The notes under the pieces: generated by a model
Databases searched by the model: none
What the model was told of the DNA's origin: nothing
What the model saw: the letters and a program-made list of their open reading frames with translations, nothing else
Shown: piece by piece, positions 19,159 through 28,555 of the stretch
Position numbering within the stretch: position 1 is the first letter of the stretch
Layout of the letters: each line of letters begins with the position of its first letter
Position numbers and translations under genes: made by a program
DNA from: Saccharomycopsis phalli
Lineage: Eukaryota; Ascomycota; Saccharomycetes; Ascoideales; Saccharomycopsidaceae
Direction: 5' to 3'
DNA: 64,000 nucleotides
NCBI GenBank assembly: GCA_020342235.1
Contig: CP073217.1
Location: 1,488,001-1,552,000, forward strand

Positions 19159-20730
19159 TTATTCAATGTTCCGCTTGAACTCCTCCCAGTTATCCAAGTT
19201 CTTGCGTCCATACTCTAGCATGCTTTTCACCATCTGTAGTAGCAACTTTTTAAACTCCACGCTCTTGAAATACTTTTCGTAGTTTAGTAGCTCTTGGTTG
19301 ATCTCGGCATCCAAGTGATTGTAGTCGCTCATCGCCAATTCCTGTACTTTCTTTAGCTGGCTGACGTCAAAAATCAACTTATTCACCTTGTCCAGGTGGG
19401 TTTTGACTGGGTCGCTATCATAGACTCTTTCCTTGAAAACCGACGTGATCTTGTTTACGCCCGGGATCTTGAACTTGCTGGCGGTTTTGGCGTCAGTAGG
19501 TTGCGAATCCTTGGTATCAAACTTGCTCAACACCAGGTCCAACTTTGCGTTCAGCCACAGGTTACTTTGGCCAACGGTCAAGTTTTTCAAGCTCTTTTCC
19601 TTGTGCGCCAAGTTCTCGTTGATGAGCTGTAGCTGGATATATTTTTTCTTCTTAAACTTCACGAGCCTGTTGGAAATATCGCTAAACTGGGACAACTCCA
19701 TGAGCGGCTCGGAGAAGTTCAAGTAGAGTGTCTTGTGGAGGTTTTCCAAGTTCAAGTAGTCCTGGTCGTAGTTGGCAGAGACCTTCTCTAGCAACGTTGC
19801 TTGGGAGTCGCTCTCTTGGAGAGAAAACCCATTGAAGAGAATGGCTAGTTCAGCAGCAATGGCCGACACATCGGCAATGTAGCGATTGCACTTTTTGTCG
19901 ATTCTGTCCAATTCAGACATGATGGTGTTTTCCGTGGTTCTCGAGCTGAGCTCCAGCTCGTCGTCGGTGCTGGTGGCTGGGTTGCTGTTTTTCAAGATCT
20001 TAATTGGTCCCGACGGAGGAATGGGCATCAAGCTATGGAGAAACAGACTCTTCTCCGGATGGAGCGGATCGCATTGCAAGCTGCTCTTTGGCACCAACGT
20101 CAAAGGCGGCTGCAGAAGCACGTCGTGCCAATTGATGTTGGGGTCGAGAAACTTGCTGAAGATCACCAGGTCCCGGATCTTTGCGGTGTTCATACACCGG
20201 TTCAAGAATATCGAGAGCATCCGCTTCCGGTGGTCGATGATGTTGAACGACGAGTCTAGTGGGCTCACCAAGCTGTCCAAGTTGTTGGTTGAGGCAGCAA
20301 GATTCGGGCTCTTGGAGTTCACTCCCGTTGCTGAGCTCAAAATCTCGGTGATTGTCTGCTTGGTGGGAATCGGAGGCACTAAAAGTGTCGGGAAAAGCGA
20401 CCGGAGCGCGTTCCGCAACGACTCAAACTCCCGGTAGCGTCTTCGGATCAACTTGTCATTGTACGAAATCGTGTAGGTAATATACCCGTTGGTGCTGTGG
20501 CCGTCACTCGACTTGTTTGCATCGACTATTTCAATCACGGTCCTGCCAACCAGTGGCGAAAACTGGCCAAACTCTTTCTTGGCTGGGGCGTCATCCTGCA
20601 AAACTTGAGGGGCAGTATCGTCGATTATCTCGCGCTGGGAATCGTCCGGCTGCTTCTTATACGGAAAGTCCATCTGGGACAACCCATTTGTAAACGGATT
20701 GTTATCTTCTTCTTCTTCTTCAAACGACAT
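19159..20730 (-). CDS. PX-BAR sorting nexin, Snx41/Atg20 type
   Basis: A 523-residue sorting nexin for endosome-to-Golgi retrieval and selective autophagy. The PX domain is clear (GRTVIEIVDANKSS, RRRYREFESLRNALRSLFP, VPPIPTKQT, then HRKRMLSIFLNRC), and a long helical BAR-like region makes up the C-terminal half. An insert between PX strands (TNGYITYTISYND) fits Snx41/Atg20 rather than Snx4. The two paralogues cannot be told apart here. The start is the ATG at 20730 (MSFEEEEEDNN). Only 103 bp separate it from the divergent RPN6 start. Confidence 0.85.
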   Translation of the reverse strand: MSFEEEEEDNNPFTNGLSQMDFPYKKQPDDSQREIIDDTAPQVLQDDAPAKKEFGQFSPLVGRTVIEIVDANKSSDGHSTNGYITYTISYNDKLIRRRYREFESLRNALRSLFPTLLVPPIPTKQTITEILSSATGVNSKSPNLAASTNNLDSLVSPLDSSFNIIDHRKRMLSIFLNRCMNTAKIRDLVIFSKFLDPNINWHDVLLQPPLTLVPKSSLQCDPLHPEKSLFLHSLMPIPPSGPIKILKNSNPATSTDDELELSSRTTENTIMSELDRIDKKCNRYIADVSAIAAELAILFNGFSLQESDSQATLLEKVSANYDQDYLNLENLHKTLYLNFSEPLMELSQFSDISNRLVKFKKKKYIQLQLINENLAHKEKSLKNLTVGQSNLWLNAKLDLVLSKFDTKDSQPTDAKTASKFKIPGVNKITSVFKERVYDSDPVKTHLDKVNKLIFDVSQLKKVQELAMSDYNHLDAEINQELLNYEKYFKSVEFKKLLLQMVKSMLEYGRKNLDNWEEFKRNIE

Positions 20731-20833
20731 CGCCCGAGATGGTTCCACACCTCATCGTCACCAAACCTACAGGGGAAGTATATGGTTGCGTGCCCTGTGT
20801 GAACACGAGCCCGGGCAGGCGTAGAAAGATTCG

Positions 20834-22141
20834 ATGGCAAATTGCACCTTGTACAACATAATGGGCAACTTGGACGCTGCCAATTTGGCTTTGGAGAAGA
20901 AAGAGTACAACAAGGCCGAAAACAATTACAAGATAATTGCCTTTGACCATGATTCGAAAGATTCCGTGCAAGACCGCGAAGTGGCAGTGAACCAGTTGGC
21001 AAACATATATGTAATCAAGAACGAGCCACGGGACATTTACGAGTTGATTGGCAAAGCAAGAGACTTGTTCAGCAAGATTGCCAAGGCTAAAGTCGGAAAA
21101 ATCGTCAAGACTCTCATCGACACCTACCAGAAAATCACCGTCTACAGCGATGAGGTCAAGAAGTTGGAAGTGGACTCAATCAACGAGTCAATTGAGTGGG
21201 CAATCAAGGAAAAGAAGTCGTTCTTGAGACAGTCCTTGCAGTTGAAATTGGCCGCAGTCTACTACAAGCGCAAGTTGTTTCCTGATTGCTTGAAGATCAT
21301 CAATAACTTGTTGAGAGAGTTCAAGAAACTCGACGACAAGTCCTCTTTGATCGAAGTGCAATTATTGGAGTCCAAGGTGTACTTCGAGTTGCGAAACCTC
21401 GCAAAGTCCAAGGCTTCTTTAACCAGTGCAAAGACTTCGGCAAATTCCGTCTACACCTCCAGCAAGTTGCAAGCCGAATTAGACTTGATGTCTGGTATCT
21501 TGCACTGTGAGGATGGCGATTACGAAACCGCCTTCAGTTACTTTTTTGAAGCATTTGAGAGTTTCAACAACGTCGGCGAGTACCTAAATGCCGTGAAATT
21601 GTTGAAGTATATGATTTTAACCAAGATTATGTTGGATAGACCAGACGAAATCAAACAGTTGTTGAACAATAAATCCGTGGTGGACAACATCTTAAAAAAC
21701 GCCAAGTACGACAGCGCGGAATTTGCTCCAATGAACTTAATTTCCAAGTCGTACGAAAACAAATCGTTGAACGAGTTCCAGCAGGTGTTAATCAAGTACA
21801 ATAATGAGTTGTCCTCAGACTTTATAATCAAGTCCCACTTCAAGATCTTGTACAACAACTTGTTAGAACAGAACTTGTTGAAGATCATCAAGCCTTACTC
21901 GGTGGTGGAAATATCATACATCTCACAGCAAATAAAATTGGATCCCAAATTAATCGAGAATAAGTTGTCTCAGATGATTTTGGATGGAATTTTCCATGGT
22001 GTGTTGGACCAAGGCAATGGTTGGTTGTATGTATATGATGAGCCAAAGAAGGATCCAAACTACGAGCACGCATTGTCATTGGTCCAAGAAATGAATGGCG
22101 TGGTTGAGTTACTTTATGAAAAGGCAGCTAGTTTAACATAA
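20834..22141 (+). CDS. RPN6: 26S proteasome regulatory subunit Rpn6
   Basis: A 435-residue PCI-domain subunit of the proteasome lid (yeast Rpn6 has 434). It clamps the lid to the 20S core. The N-terminal TPR-like solenoid (LEKKEYNKAENNYKIIAFDH, INESIEWAIKEKKSFLRQSL) is followed by the PCI winged helix (YSVVEISYISQQIKLDPKLI, MILDGIFHGVLDQGNGWLYV). A second in-frame ATG at codon 10 (MGNLDAAN) could be used; length favours the first. It is divergent from the sorting nexin. Confidence 0.95.
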   Translation: MANCTLYNIMGNLDAANLALEKKEYNKAENNYKIIAFDHDSKDSVQDREVAVNQLANIYVIKNEPRDIYELIGKARDLFSKIAKAKVGKIVKTLIDTYQKITVYSDEVKKLEVDSINESIEWAIKEKKSFLRQSLQLKLAAVYYKRKLFPDCLKIINNLLREFKKLDDKSSLIEVQLLESKVYFELRNLAKSKASLTSAKTSANSVYTSSKLQAELDLMSGILHCEDGDYETAFSYFFEAFESFNNVGEYLNAVKLLKYMILTKIMLDRPDEIKQLLNNKSVVDNILKNAKYDSAEFAPMNLISKSYENKSLNEFQQVLIKYNNELSSDFIIKSHFKILYNNLLEQNLLKIIKPYSVVEISYISQQIKLDPKLIENKLSQMILDGIFHGVLDQGNGWLYVYDEPKKDPNYEHALSLVQEMNGVVELLYEKAASLT

Positions 22142-22380
22142 TAGAAATATACGAAGCCCCCGATATTTGTAGCTGCTCAAGTTGTGCCTTGGAGTTGAGG
22201 TTTACATGGCAAAATCGCCATCATAAATCAACCTTGGATAACCTAAAGATAATTAATCGTGTTAAAAAGCGTTCAATTAAAAGTGTTTTATACAAGGAGT
22301 CAAATGAACTATCATTATTTACTCCACCTTGGCATGAAACTAAAGTAATACATGCATTATTAAATATTTTGCAGTCCAGC

Positions 22381-24846
22381 CTAGTAATAAATCATATCTT
22401 CTCCAGCAATCGCCCCACATTCAGCTATCAACTTCAAATATTCTCTCAAGCGACTGCCTTTGAAATACTCAATGAATCCGTTTTTGCTGTTGGCAATTTC
22501 AATACTAATATCTATTGCCTGCTTCAAGAACTTGTTTCCAAGCGGAGTTATAGCCTCGCCAGCAGTTTGAATGTCACAGAACCGCGAGTTGACCAATGTA
22601 TGGTGCAAATTTGTAATGAAAAACGGCACGTACAAGCTCTTAAAGTGCTGGTTGACTTCGTAGTTGTCACTGATTTCAATACCCACTAGTTGGTTGAAAA
22701 CCAAGCTCTTCAAAGGACTGATGAACAACAGAGCCACATCATCCTTGATGATTTTTTCTTTCCAAGAGGCCCGGTTTTTCCGTCCCAAGAGCTGTTTATC
22801 CAGCAAGTAGTCATTGTATTTGCGGAGAACCAAGAAGCCATTCTCGATTATCGACAAGAAATTAAGCAAGTATTTGCGACTGGCATAGTACTGGGTCAAA
22901 CGCAGCTTGCTGGCCACATCCATATCGTCCAGGATAGCTTTTGTCGCGACATTTATCTCGACGTCGGCGTTTTTGATGATATCTTGGAAGTCGTAGCTGC
23001 TGTAGAACTCCAAAACGGCATTGATCTTCCCGCTGAGAATAAGCTTGGTCATTATCTGGTTGATTTGATTCACGGCCTGTGTCTTGAGGCTTTTGAAGTT
23101 GAGGAAATAGTCAATGCTGTGCATGTAGATCTGGTCAATCTCGCTGACTTTTTCAACAACCTGCACAGCGTCCTTGTTCAGCGACATAAAGTCAATATAG
23201 TAGTCATGGTATCTGTTGCTGATAATCTCGACAGCATCAAGAAGAATCTCCCTCAAGTTTCCAATCTCGAGGATCTGGCACGTCTTGATCTGCTTCAATC
23301 TGTTTTCCAACACGATAATCTTGGACAAGTAGTACGAGTATATCTTTCTTTGCTCGGCCTCGATTGGGATGATCCTGATGTAAATCGGCACAAGGTCAAA
23401 CATACCCTTTTTGAACAACTTCTTCAAGTACAACTTGACAAGGTCCACAAGCTGGCCGTCGCTGACCAGTGAGTAGCCTACAAGCTTTAGGTACACTGCC
23501 AAATGCACAAAAACCCGTAGCAAGTACACATTGCTGTTGTCGTAGTTTGGATCCTCCTTCAAAATCAGCTCAAGCTCATGGTAGGTCTCCTCATAGTCCC
23601 CTTCATCATCCTTGTATTTGATCTCATTATCCTCAGTGACGTCAGTGATGTGCTCATCTAAATCGCTATACTGCTCCCGTTCCGTAGCCTGTAGCACCCT
23701 GTGATTGTATTCATCTCTGAGAAAACTGTCAGTGAGCTCTGGTATTCGGTCTACCATCAAGGAGCCCATCAAGCGTCTGAGATTGTTAGCACTGACCTCT
23801 TTCATATTCGGCAACTCCGACACCTCCATCAAGATATCCTCTATGTTGTTGCAATTGTACAATTCGTTGACCTTCTGGTCCTGAGCAAGGCCCAACTCGA
23901 CCAAGTACTGGTCCAACTTGTTCATCAAGAACGAGTTCAAATACACAAGCAAACAGTACTCCCACTTTCCTTGGTTGAGCTCCAAGTTGTACTTCACGCC
24001 TCCACTGAGATATTCTAATAACCCTCGCTGGTACTTGTCGTCACAGACTTGTGCCAAACTGTAGCAGTTACTAATCCAAAGCGAGCGATTCTTGATGCCC
24101 TGAGGCTCACCGTCGGTTCCAGCGGATATAGAGGTGTCAATAAGCGGATCAGAGTACTCGTGGACTCCCTGTAAGATCATGTAGTACGTCCAGTTGCCCG
24201 TCTGCTGACACAATTCCAACGCCTCTTCGTCCTTCTTCCTGAGAATCAAGCTGTACAAATGCTTGAAAAACTTGGCGTCCTCAGCAAGATCCGTCGTAGT
24301 GATATCCTTTTGTTCTCGCAACGGCGCATCGTAGTCCAAACTGTTCACCAAACCTCCATCATTGGTAACTTTAAATGCCAGAGGCAAGCTTTTCTCCTGC
24401 AACTTCAATTTGGTGTGAATCCACTTGGAAGAGCTCCACTCAGTCGACGGTTCAAGGCTGTACAAGTTTGACTGGATCCAGTACATGATGATCCAAATTT
24501 TTTTCAACGCCTCATTGTTGTTGAGGAAATTGTCGAGGAATGCGGAATTCGAATTGAATCTTTTCGAAAGAGTCGCAAAATGGTCCGTGACAGGCTCCTG
24601 GTTCTCCCGTACATCCACCAAACAATACGCCAAGTCCCAAAACTGGGACTCTAGAGAGAAATTCTGGTTTCGTGATTGTCTCTTTACTAACTCCACGTCC
24701 TTGCGCGAGGCAATCTCACCCAATGCTTGGGCCACTCCCAAGTAGTCAGAGCCGCCTAGAAGATACGAAAATAAGACATTTGCAAACTCCGTCTCAATTT
24801 CTTTGCCATCTATGCCGTCTTCAAACACCATTGCTTGTGTTGACAT
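22381..24846 (-). CDS. NUP84: Nucleoporin Nup84 (Nup107 family)
   Basis: An 821-residue alpha-solenoid scaffold of the Y-shaped Nup84 complex of the nuclear pore coat. Recognisable segments are the helical N-terminus with IWIIMYWIQSNLYSLEPS, LPLAFKVTNDGGLVNSLDYD, ALELCQQTGNWTYYMILQG and the C-terminal helical crown. Length is near yeast Nup84 (726) with extra acidic loops (DLDEHITDVTEDNEIKYKDD). It starts at the first ATG and is convergent with RPN6 across a 239-bp spacer. Confidence 0.88.
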   Translation of the reverse strand: MSTQAMVFEDGIDGKEIETEFANVLFSYLLGGSDYLGVAQALGEIASRKDVELVKRQSRNQNFSLESQFWDLAYCLVDVRENQEPVTDHFATLSKRFNSNSAFLDNFLNNNEALKKIWIIMYWIQSNLYSLEPSTEWSSSKWIHTKLKLQEKSLPLAFKVTNDGGLVNSLDYDAPLREQKDITTTDLAEDAKFFKHLYSLILRKKDEEALELCQQTGNWTYYMILQGVHEYSDPLIDTSISAGTDGEPQGIKNRSLWISNCYSLAQVCDDKYQRGLLEYLSGGVKYNLELNQGKWEYCLLVYLNSFLMNKLDQYLVELGLAQDQKVNELYNCNNIEDILMEVSELPNMKEVSANNLRRLMGSLMVDRIPELTDSFLRDEYNHRVLQATEREQYSDLDEHITDVTEDNEIKYKDDEGDYEETYHELELILKEDPNYDNSNVYLLRVFVHLAVYLKLVGYSLVSDGQLVDLVKLYLKKLFKKGMFDLVPIYIRIIPIEAEQRKIYSYYLSKIIVLENRLKQIKTCQILEIGNLREILLDAVEIISNRYHDYYIDFMSLNKDAVQVVEKVSEIDQIYMHSIDYFLNFKSLKTQAVNQINQIMTKLILSGKINAVLEFYSSYDFQDIIKNADVEINVATKAILDDMDVASKLRLTQYYASRKYLLNFLSIIENGFLVLRKYNDYLLDKQLLGRKNRASWKEKIIKDDVALLFISPLKSLVFNQLVGIEISDNYEVNQHFKSLYVPFFITNLHHTLVNSRFCDIQTAGEAITPLGNKFLKQAIDISIEIANSKNGFIEYFKGSRLREYLKLIAECGAIAGEDMIYY

Positions 24847-25231
24847 TAGTGCAAATTGAAGATCGATATGTGCCCCGCGTGCTCATAACCAAAGACCGGC
24901 CAGGAACCATGCCATGGATATTGTGTTGCTCGTTGGTTGGAGTTTATTTTTCTTTGGATAGTTTGGACAGGCTAATTTCTGTTGCAAAGTATTTCATGGG
25001 AAATTTCAGATGGCCCGTTTTCCAGCTTCTTTGGGATTTGGCTACATTGTAGTGAAATACATTTGTATGTCCGTAGAACATCAAATTATTGAGAAAAAAA
25101 AAATGCCAGGATATACTGCTTCTAGCATGTTCCTTGCGATGCTAGTCGTTGGCAGCAAGAACTTCATGTAGTGGACGGGTAATCACTCATGTAGAGTGTC
25201 AAGTGTCGTATAGCGGAGTTTGGCTTTGAAA
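24847..25231. other. Intergenic region upstream of the single-TM protein
   Basis: This 385-bp spacer contains a run of ten A at about 25093-25103 and GC-poor sequence. It carries the promoters of NUP84 (minus) and the following gene (plus). No coding or RNA gene is seen. Confidence 0.5.
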
Positions 25232-25807
25232 ATGACTTTGGAAGCCATTGACCGGTTTCTTACGGGTATTATCTGGAAGTATATCCCGTTTGCCAATGAC
25301 CATTTAGATTTCAAGCTTGGTGGAAACATCACCAAGTTGTTTGTAGTGGTATTGATTTTGGTGGTGGCCTATGAAGTGATGTTTCTTATACTAGTGAAAC
25401 TCAATGTGTGGGAGGATCCTGCCAAGAAGTATTTTGTCGATAAACCAGTGCATTGTGCGCATTTGTACTGCTTGATTTATTTTGTCGTTGATGGGGATTC
25501 CAATGACAGTTACAAGACGCTCCGAGCCAGACAACAGGTGCTTCGAAAACCGTTGAAGTACCACATTGAGTTTGGGCCGGATGACTACGACTACGAACAC
25601 GATGAGGAATTGGGCAGCACAGTTGGGTTCTTGATGAAGAAATTGGACCAGTTTGTGGCGGACAGTAGCGTAGTAAAGCCACTGGATATCTTTGAGAGCA
25701 AGTTGTACAGCCGGGGCCAGTTGGTTATCAAGAAGGATCTGGCATTGTGCTTGGAGGGCATTGAGACCGGCAAGACTGTCGAGTATTTTGTCTTGTTGAA
25801 GCAGTAG
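25232..25807 (+). CDS. Uncharacterised single-pass membrane protein
   Basis: A 191-residue protein starting MTLEAIDRFLTG at 25232 (an earlier open TTG is not used). One strong membrane segment, LFVVVLILVVAYEVMFLILV, lies near residues 36-55, followed by a soluble domain containing PLKYHIEFGPDDYDYEHDEE and a C-terminal LALCLEGIETGKTVEYFVLL segment. The gene has normal codon use and stays open over its length, so it is probably real. I do not recognise a family. It is convergent with the AIM24-like gene, with a 99-bp gap. Confidence 0.65.
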   Translation: MTLEAIDRFLTGIIWKYIPFANDHLDFKLGGNITKLFVVVLILVVAYEVMFLILVKLNVWEDPAKKYFVDKPVHCAHLYCLIYFVVDGDSNDSYKTLRARQQVLRKPLKYHIEFGPDDYDYEHDEELGSTVGFLMKKLDQFVADSSVVKPLDIFESKLYSRGQLVIKKDLALCLEGIETGKTVEYFVLLKQ

Positions 25808-25906
25808 TGTTTGTATGTAAATAGAAGCTGGCGACGTACGAGTACGCTCTACATATGAATTTACATCGTTGGAATTCTTGGAAATTCGCCTATCCACAGT
25901 AATCTC

Positions 25907-26738
25907 CTACATTATATTCCTCGTCAAGACTCTGGCCGGTCCTGTCACTTGCACCAATTGCCTGGCCTGCTTACCACTGAACCTCAACCAAGCCAGTTTA
26001 ACCTTCCGCAGCAACAATTTTGTCTGGTTGTACTTAGGACGAACACTCTCTTCATACCATTCGATATCCTTGGCATGGAATTTGAGCCCGGTGCGGCTTA
26101 GAATCCGGCTCACTAGCACCAATGACCCGTTGCCAATATTGGCAAGCAATCGCCAGCACCACACAATCCACGTGTTTCCAGTGAAGTGGTACTTGACGGT
26201 TCTATACTGCCCCTCTACAGCCACAAGAGAATTCTGATTTAAAAATAGACTCTGTCCTTCTGGAAGATCCACCATCTCATCATATGCTACCGCACGATAC
26301 TCAGTTCCTTGGATGCTGCTCAGCTGAATAATGCTGCCTTGGTTGAAAATTCTCCACGGGCTCCCGTGCTTGCCAATTTCAAATCTCGCCACCTCGTTGT
26401 ACTTCACTTGACTGTTCACGAGCAACGACAAAGGACTGGTGGTACTCAACCCCGCTTGCTCATTTCCAGAGACGTCAAATTTCAGATGCGGCGTGGTCAT
26501 CATGCAAATGATATTCCCTCGAAGTGCTACGGATGCCGAATTCGCAGGGATTTTCACATTGGCCAAGAGGGTCTCATCCTCGGTGACCCACGGTACAATT
26601 GAGGGTTCTCCAGTTAGTATTATAAAACTCCGCACAAAACAACATACTTTCCACAAAGGCACCATTCCCGGTCATCTTTGGCAAGTTTTTAAGCACCAGG
26701 CTAATATCATGCTGCAATATTTTGCTTGCTATAGACAT
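25907..26738 (-). CDS. AIM24-like protein, two exons
   Basis: Exon 1 is 26738-26648 and exon 2 is 26607-25907; together they encode 263 residues. The start is MSIASKILQHDISLVLKN at 26738, which runs in another frame from the long second exon, and a 40-nt intron joins them in phase (GAA A|AA CCC). Reading from the internal ATG at 26665 instead would force the intron sequence to be coding and lose the first exon. The beta-rich body (VKIPANSASVALRGNIICM, LPEGQSLFLNQNSLVAVEGQ) and end (QVTGPARVLTR) resemble Aim24, a mitochondrial inner-membrane protein, but the match is weak. It is divergent from CTR86 with 41 bp between ATGs. Confidence 0.65.
26608..26647 (-). other. 40-nt spliceosomal intron in the AIM24-like gene
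   Basis: On the minus strand the 5' splice site is GTATGT (26647-26642), the branch motif is TACTAAC, and the 3' end reads TGGAG with its last G at 26608. Five bases follow the branch motif. The 3' splice site is GAG rather than the usual YAG, which is the weak point of this call. Removing it restores one continuous frame. Confidence 0.72.
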
Positions 26739-26779
26739 GCTCTCTAATTATCCAGTTGAAACTTGGGTGTTATGCACCA

Positions 26780-28396
26780 ATGGCACGGCTCATTTTCGTC
26801 CGAGATGAAAATGTCCAGCCGAAAATGTCCAATCCATCTTACCAATTCAAAGATATAATCGACTCAGAAGATGGAAATATATTGAACCAGGCCTTGGTCG
26901 ATATTAGCAATTGCATTTCCCAGACATCCAGCTCCCAAGAAATTAGAAATGCCTATATTAATCTGCCAGAGTTTATCCCACAAATTATACATTTGATCAG
27001 CACAGCAAGCTTGGAAAATCTACCGCTACTAAAATTGAGGTATTTTAGAGGCGTGTTGATCTTGCTCAGAAACTCCTTGGTGGTCACTCATCTTTCTTTG
27101 CCCAGCCTGTTTCTCAAGAGCTTGTCTACAATCCATGTGCTGGTATTAAAGTGCGTATTAGCGAGCTTCAAAAACATCTCCCAGCAAGACTGGATAGAGA
27201 AAAACTTAATTCCTACTTTGCTTCAAGTGCTAGTGAATGCCACTGGAAATTTCTCCCAAATTAGCAATGGCCTCACGACCACCATACCCAATGAAGATGA
27301 AACCTACTTGCAAATAATCAATTTGCTCAATTCGATCATTTCCTCACGCCATTTGAGTTTGTCAGACCAGGAATTATTCTTGATTTACATCAATCAGTTC
27401 ACTTTGAACAATCACGCATTGTTCACAGGCGACTTTTCATCGACCGAGGACCAATACACCAACAATTTCATTTACCATTTGCTAAACTGCAAAGATACTC
27501 AGTTGTTGGAGTGGTTGCATTCCATGTTCATTTCGATGCACGATGCAGTTCATTTAAGACCCGTTGCTGACGACGTTCCCGCGGAAAAGATCTTTGAGGT
27601 TAAAGAACCCTCTGAAGAAGTCCCGGTTGATGACCAGGCAGAACAGAAATTTCTCATTTCCTGCTCAATATTCAAACGAATCGTCATTCATGAATCGTTT
27701 GGCAAGTTTACGATTGGCCATTTCAACTCCCCCATTGGCTCTGCCCAGTTGAAAATAGCCCAGATTCTTCTAACCAACATGGAAACACTATCAAACCTTA
27801 ACTTGACTGTGATACTCATCTGGATAAGTGATATATTCAACAAGTGTCTTGGCGAACTAACTCTGTTCTTCAATTCCCCAATTAATTCCCCTGATATACT
27901 CCATGGCAACTTGCTTATGCTTTTAGATATTGTGGTGCATATATCCACAATAGATCATTCGATTGAATATTTCAACCACTACCACTTTTTGAACGGTCTA
28001 GTATCAATGCTCAATCTTCTCCAACAAAAAGTTCCCCCAATTACAAAATTCTCCAACCACAAAGTTCACGAGTCAGCAAAATTCCCCAATATTAAAAAGC
28101 TCCTCATTCAGGCAATCACTTTTCTTGTACATGGTAACTTTGCCAATCAGGAATTGGTCAGAGACCAACACTGCTTAGCAGTCATCTTGTCTAATTGTAT
28201 TATAGACGAATTGAACCCATACATCAAGGAATCTGCCATTATTTGTGTGAGATATCTTTTGGAGAAAAACCCTAAAAACCAGGAATTTGTAGCCAATTTA
28301 GAGGCCAGAAAGGCGGTGGATGAAAAGGAATTGGAAGATTCTGGCATTGAGTTGGATATCGTGGATGGGAAGGTGAACTTTAAGTCCAAAAAGTAA
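26780..28396 (+). CDS. CTR86: Ataxin-10 family protein Ctr86
   Basis: A 538-residue armadillo-like protein. The C-terminal Atx10 homology block is clear: LNPYIKESAIICVRYLLEKN and PKNQEFVANLEARKAVDE; upstream helices contain KFPNIKKLLIQAITFLVHGN. Ctr86 is the essential yeast orthologue of human ataxin-10 with an unresolved role. The first ATG in frame is at 26780 (MARLIFVRDENVQPK); MSNPSYQFKDII 15 codons later could also serve. Codon choice is rich in CTC/CTT, less biased than the highly expressed genes. Confidence 0.9.
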   Translation: MARLIFVRDENVQPKMSNPSYQFKDIIDSEDGNILNQALVDISNCISQTSSSQEIRNAYINLPEFIPQIIHLISTASLENLPLLKLRYFRGVLILLRNSLVVTHLSLPSLFLKSLSTIHVLVLKCVLASFKNISQQDWIEKNLIPTLLQVLVNATGNFSQISNGLTTTIPNEDETYLQIINLLNSIISSRHLSLSDQELFLIYINQFTLNNHALFTGDFSSTEDQYTNNFIYHLLNCKDTQLLEWLHSMFISMHDAVHLRPVADDVPAEKIFEVKEPSEEVPVDDQAEQKFLISCSIFKRIVIHESFGKFTIGHFNSPIGSAQLKIAQILLTNMETLSNLNLTVILIWISDIFNKCLGELTLFFNSPINSPDILHGNLLMLLDIVVHISTIDHSIEYFNHYHFLNGLVSMLNLLQQKVPPITKFSNHKVHESAKFPNIKKLLIQAITFLVHGNFANQELVRDQHCLAVILSNCIIDELNPYIKESAIICVRYLLEKNPKNQEFVANLEARKAVDEKELEDSGIELDIVDGKVNFKSKK

Positions 28397-28555
28397 AGGT
28401 ATCAAATAATCGAGCACAAATTATATACTTATTTTCTAAACAAGATATTAAAAAAAAAAAGCCGTCTTTGGAACCACACTGGGTCAATATTCGTATATAG
28501 ATCACGAGCCCCTGTACAGAGTGCCAAAGTGCTCGATACCCCGGAAATTAATAAA

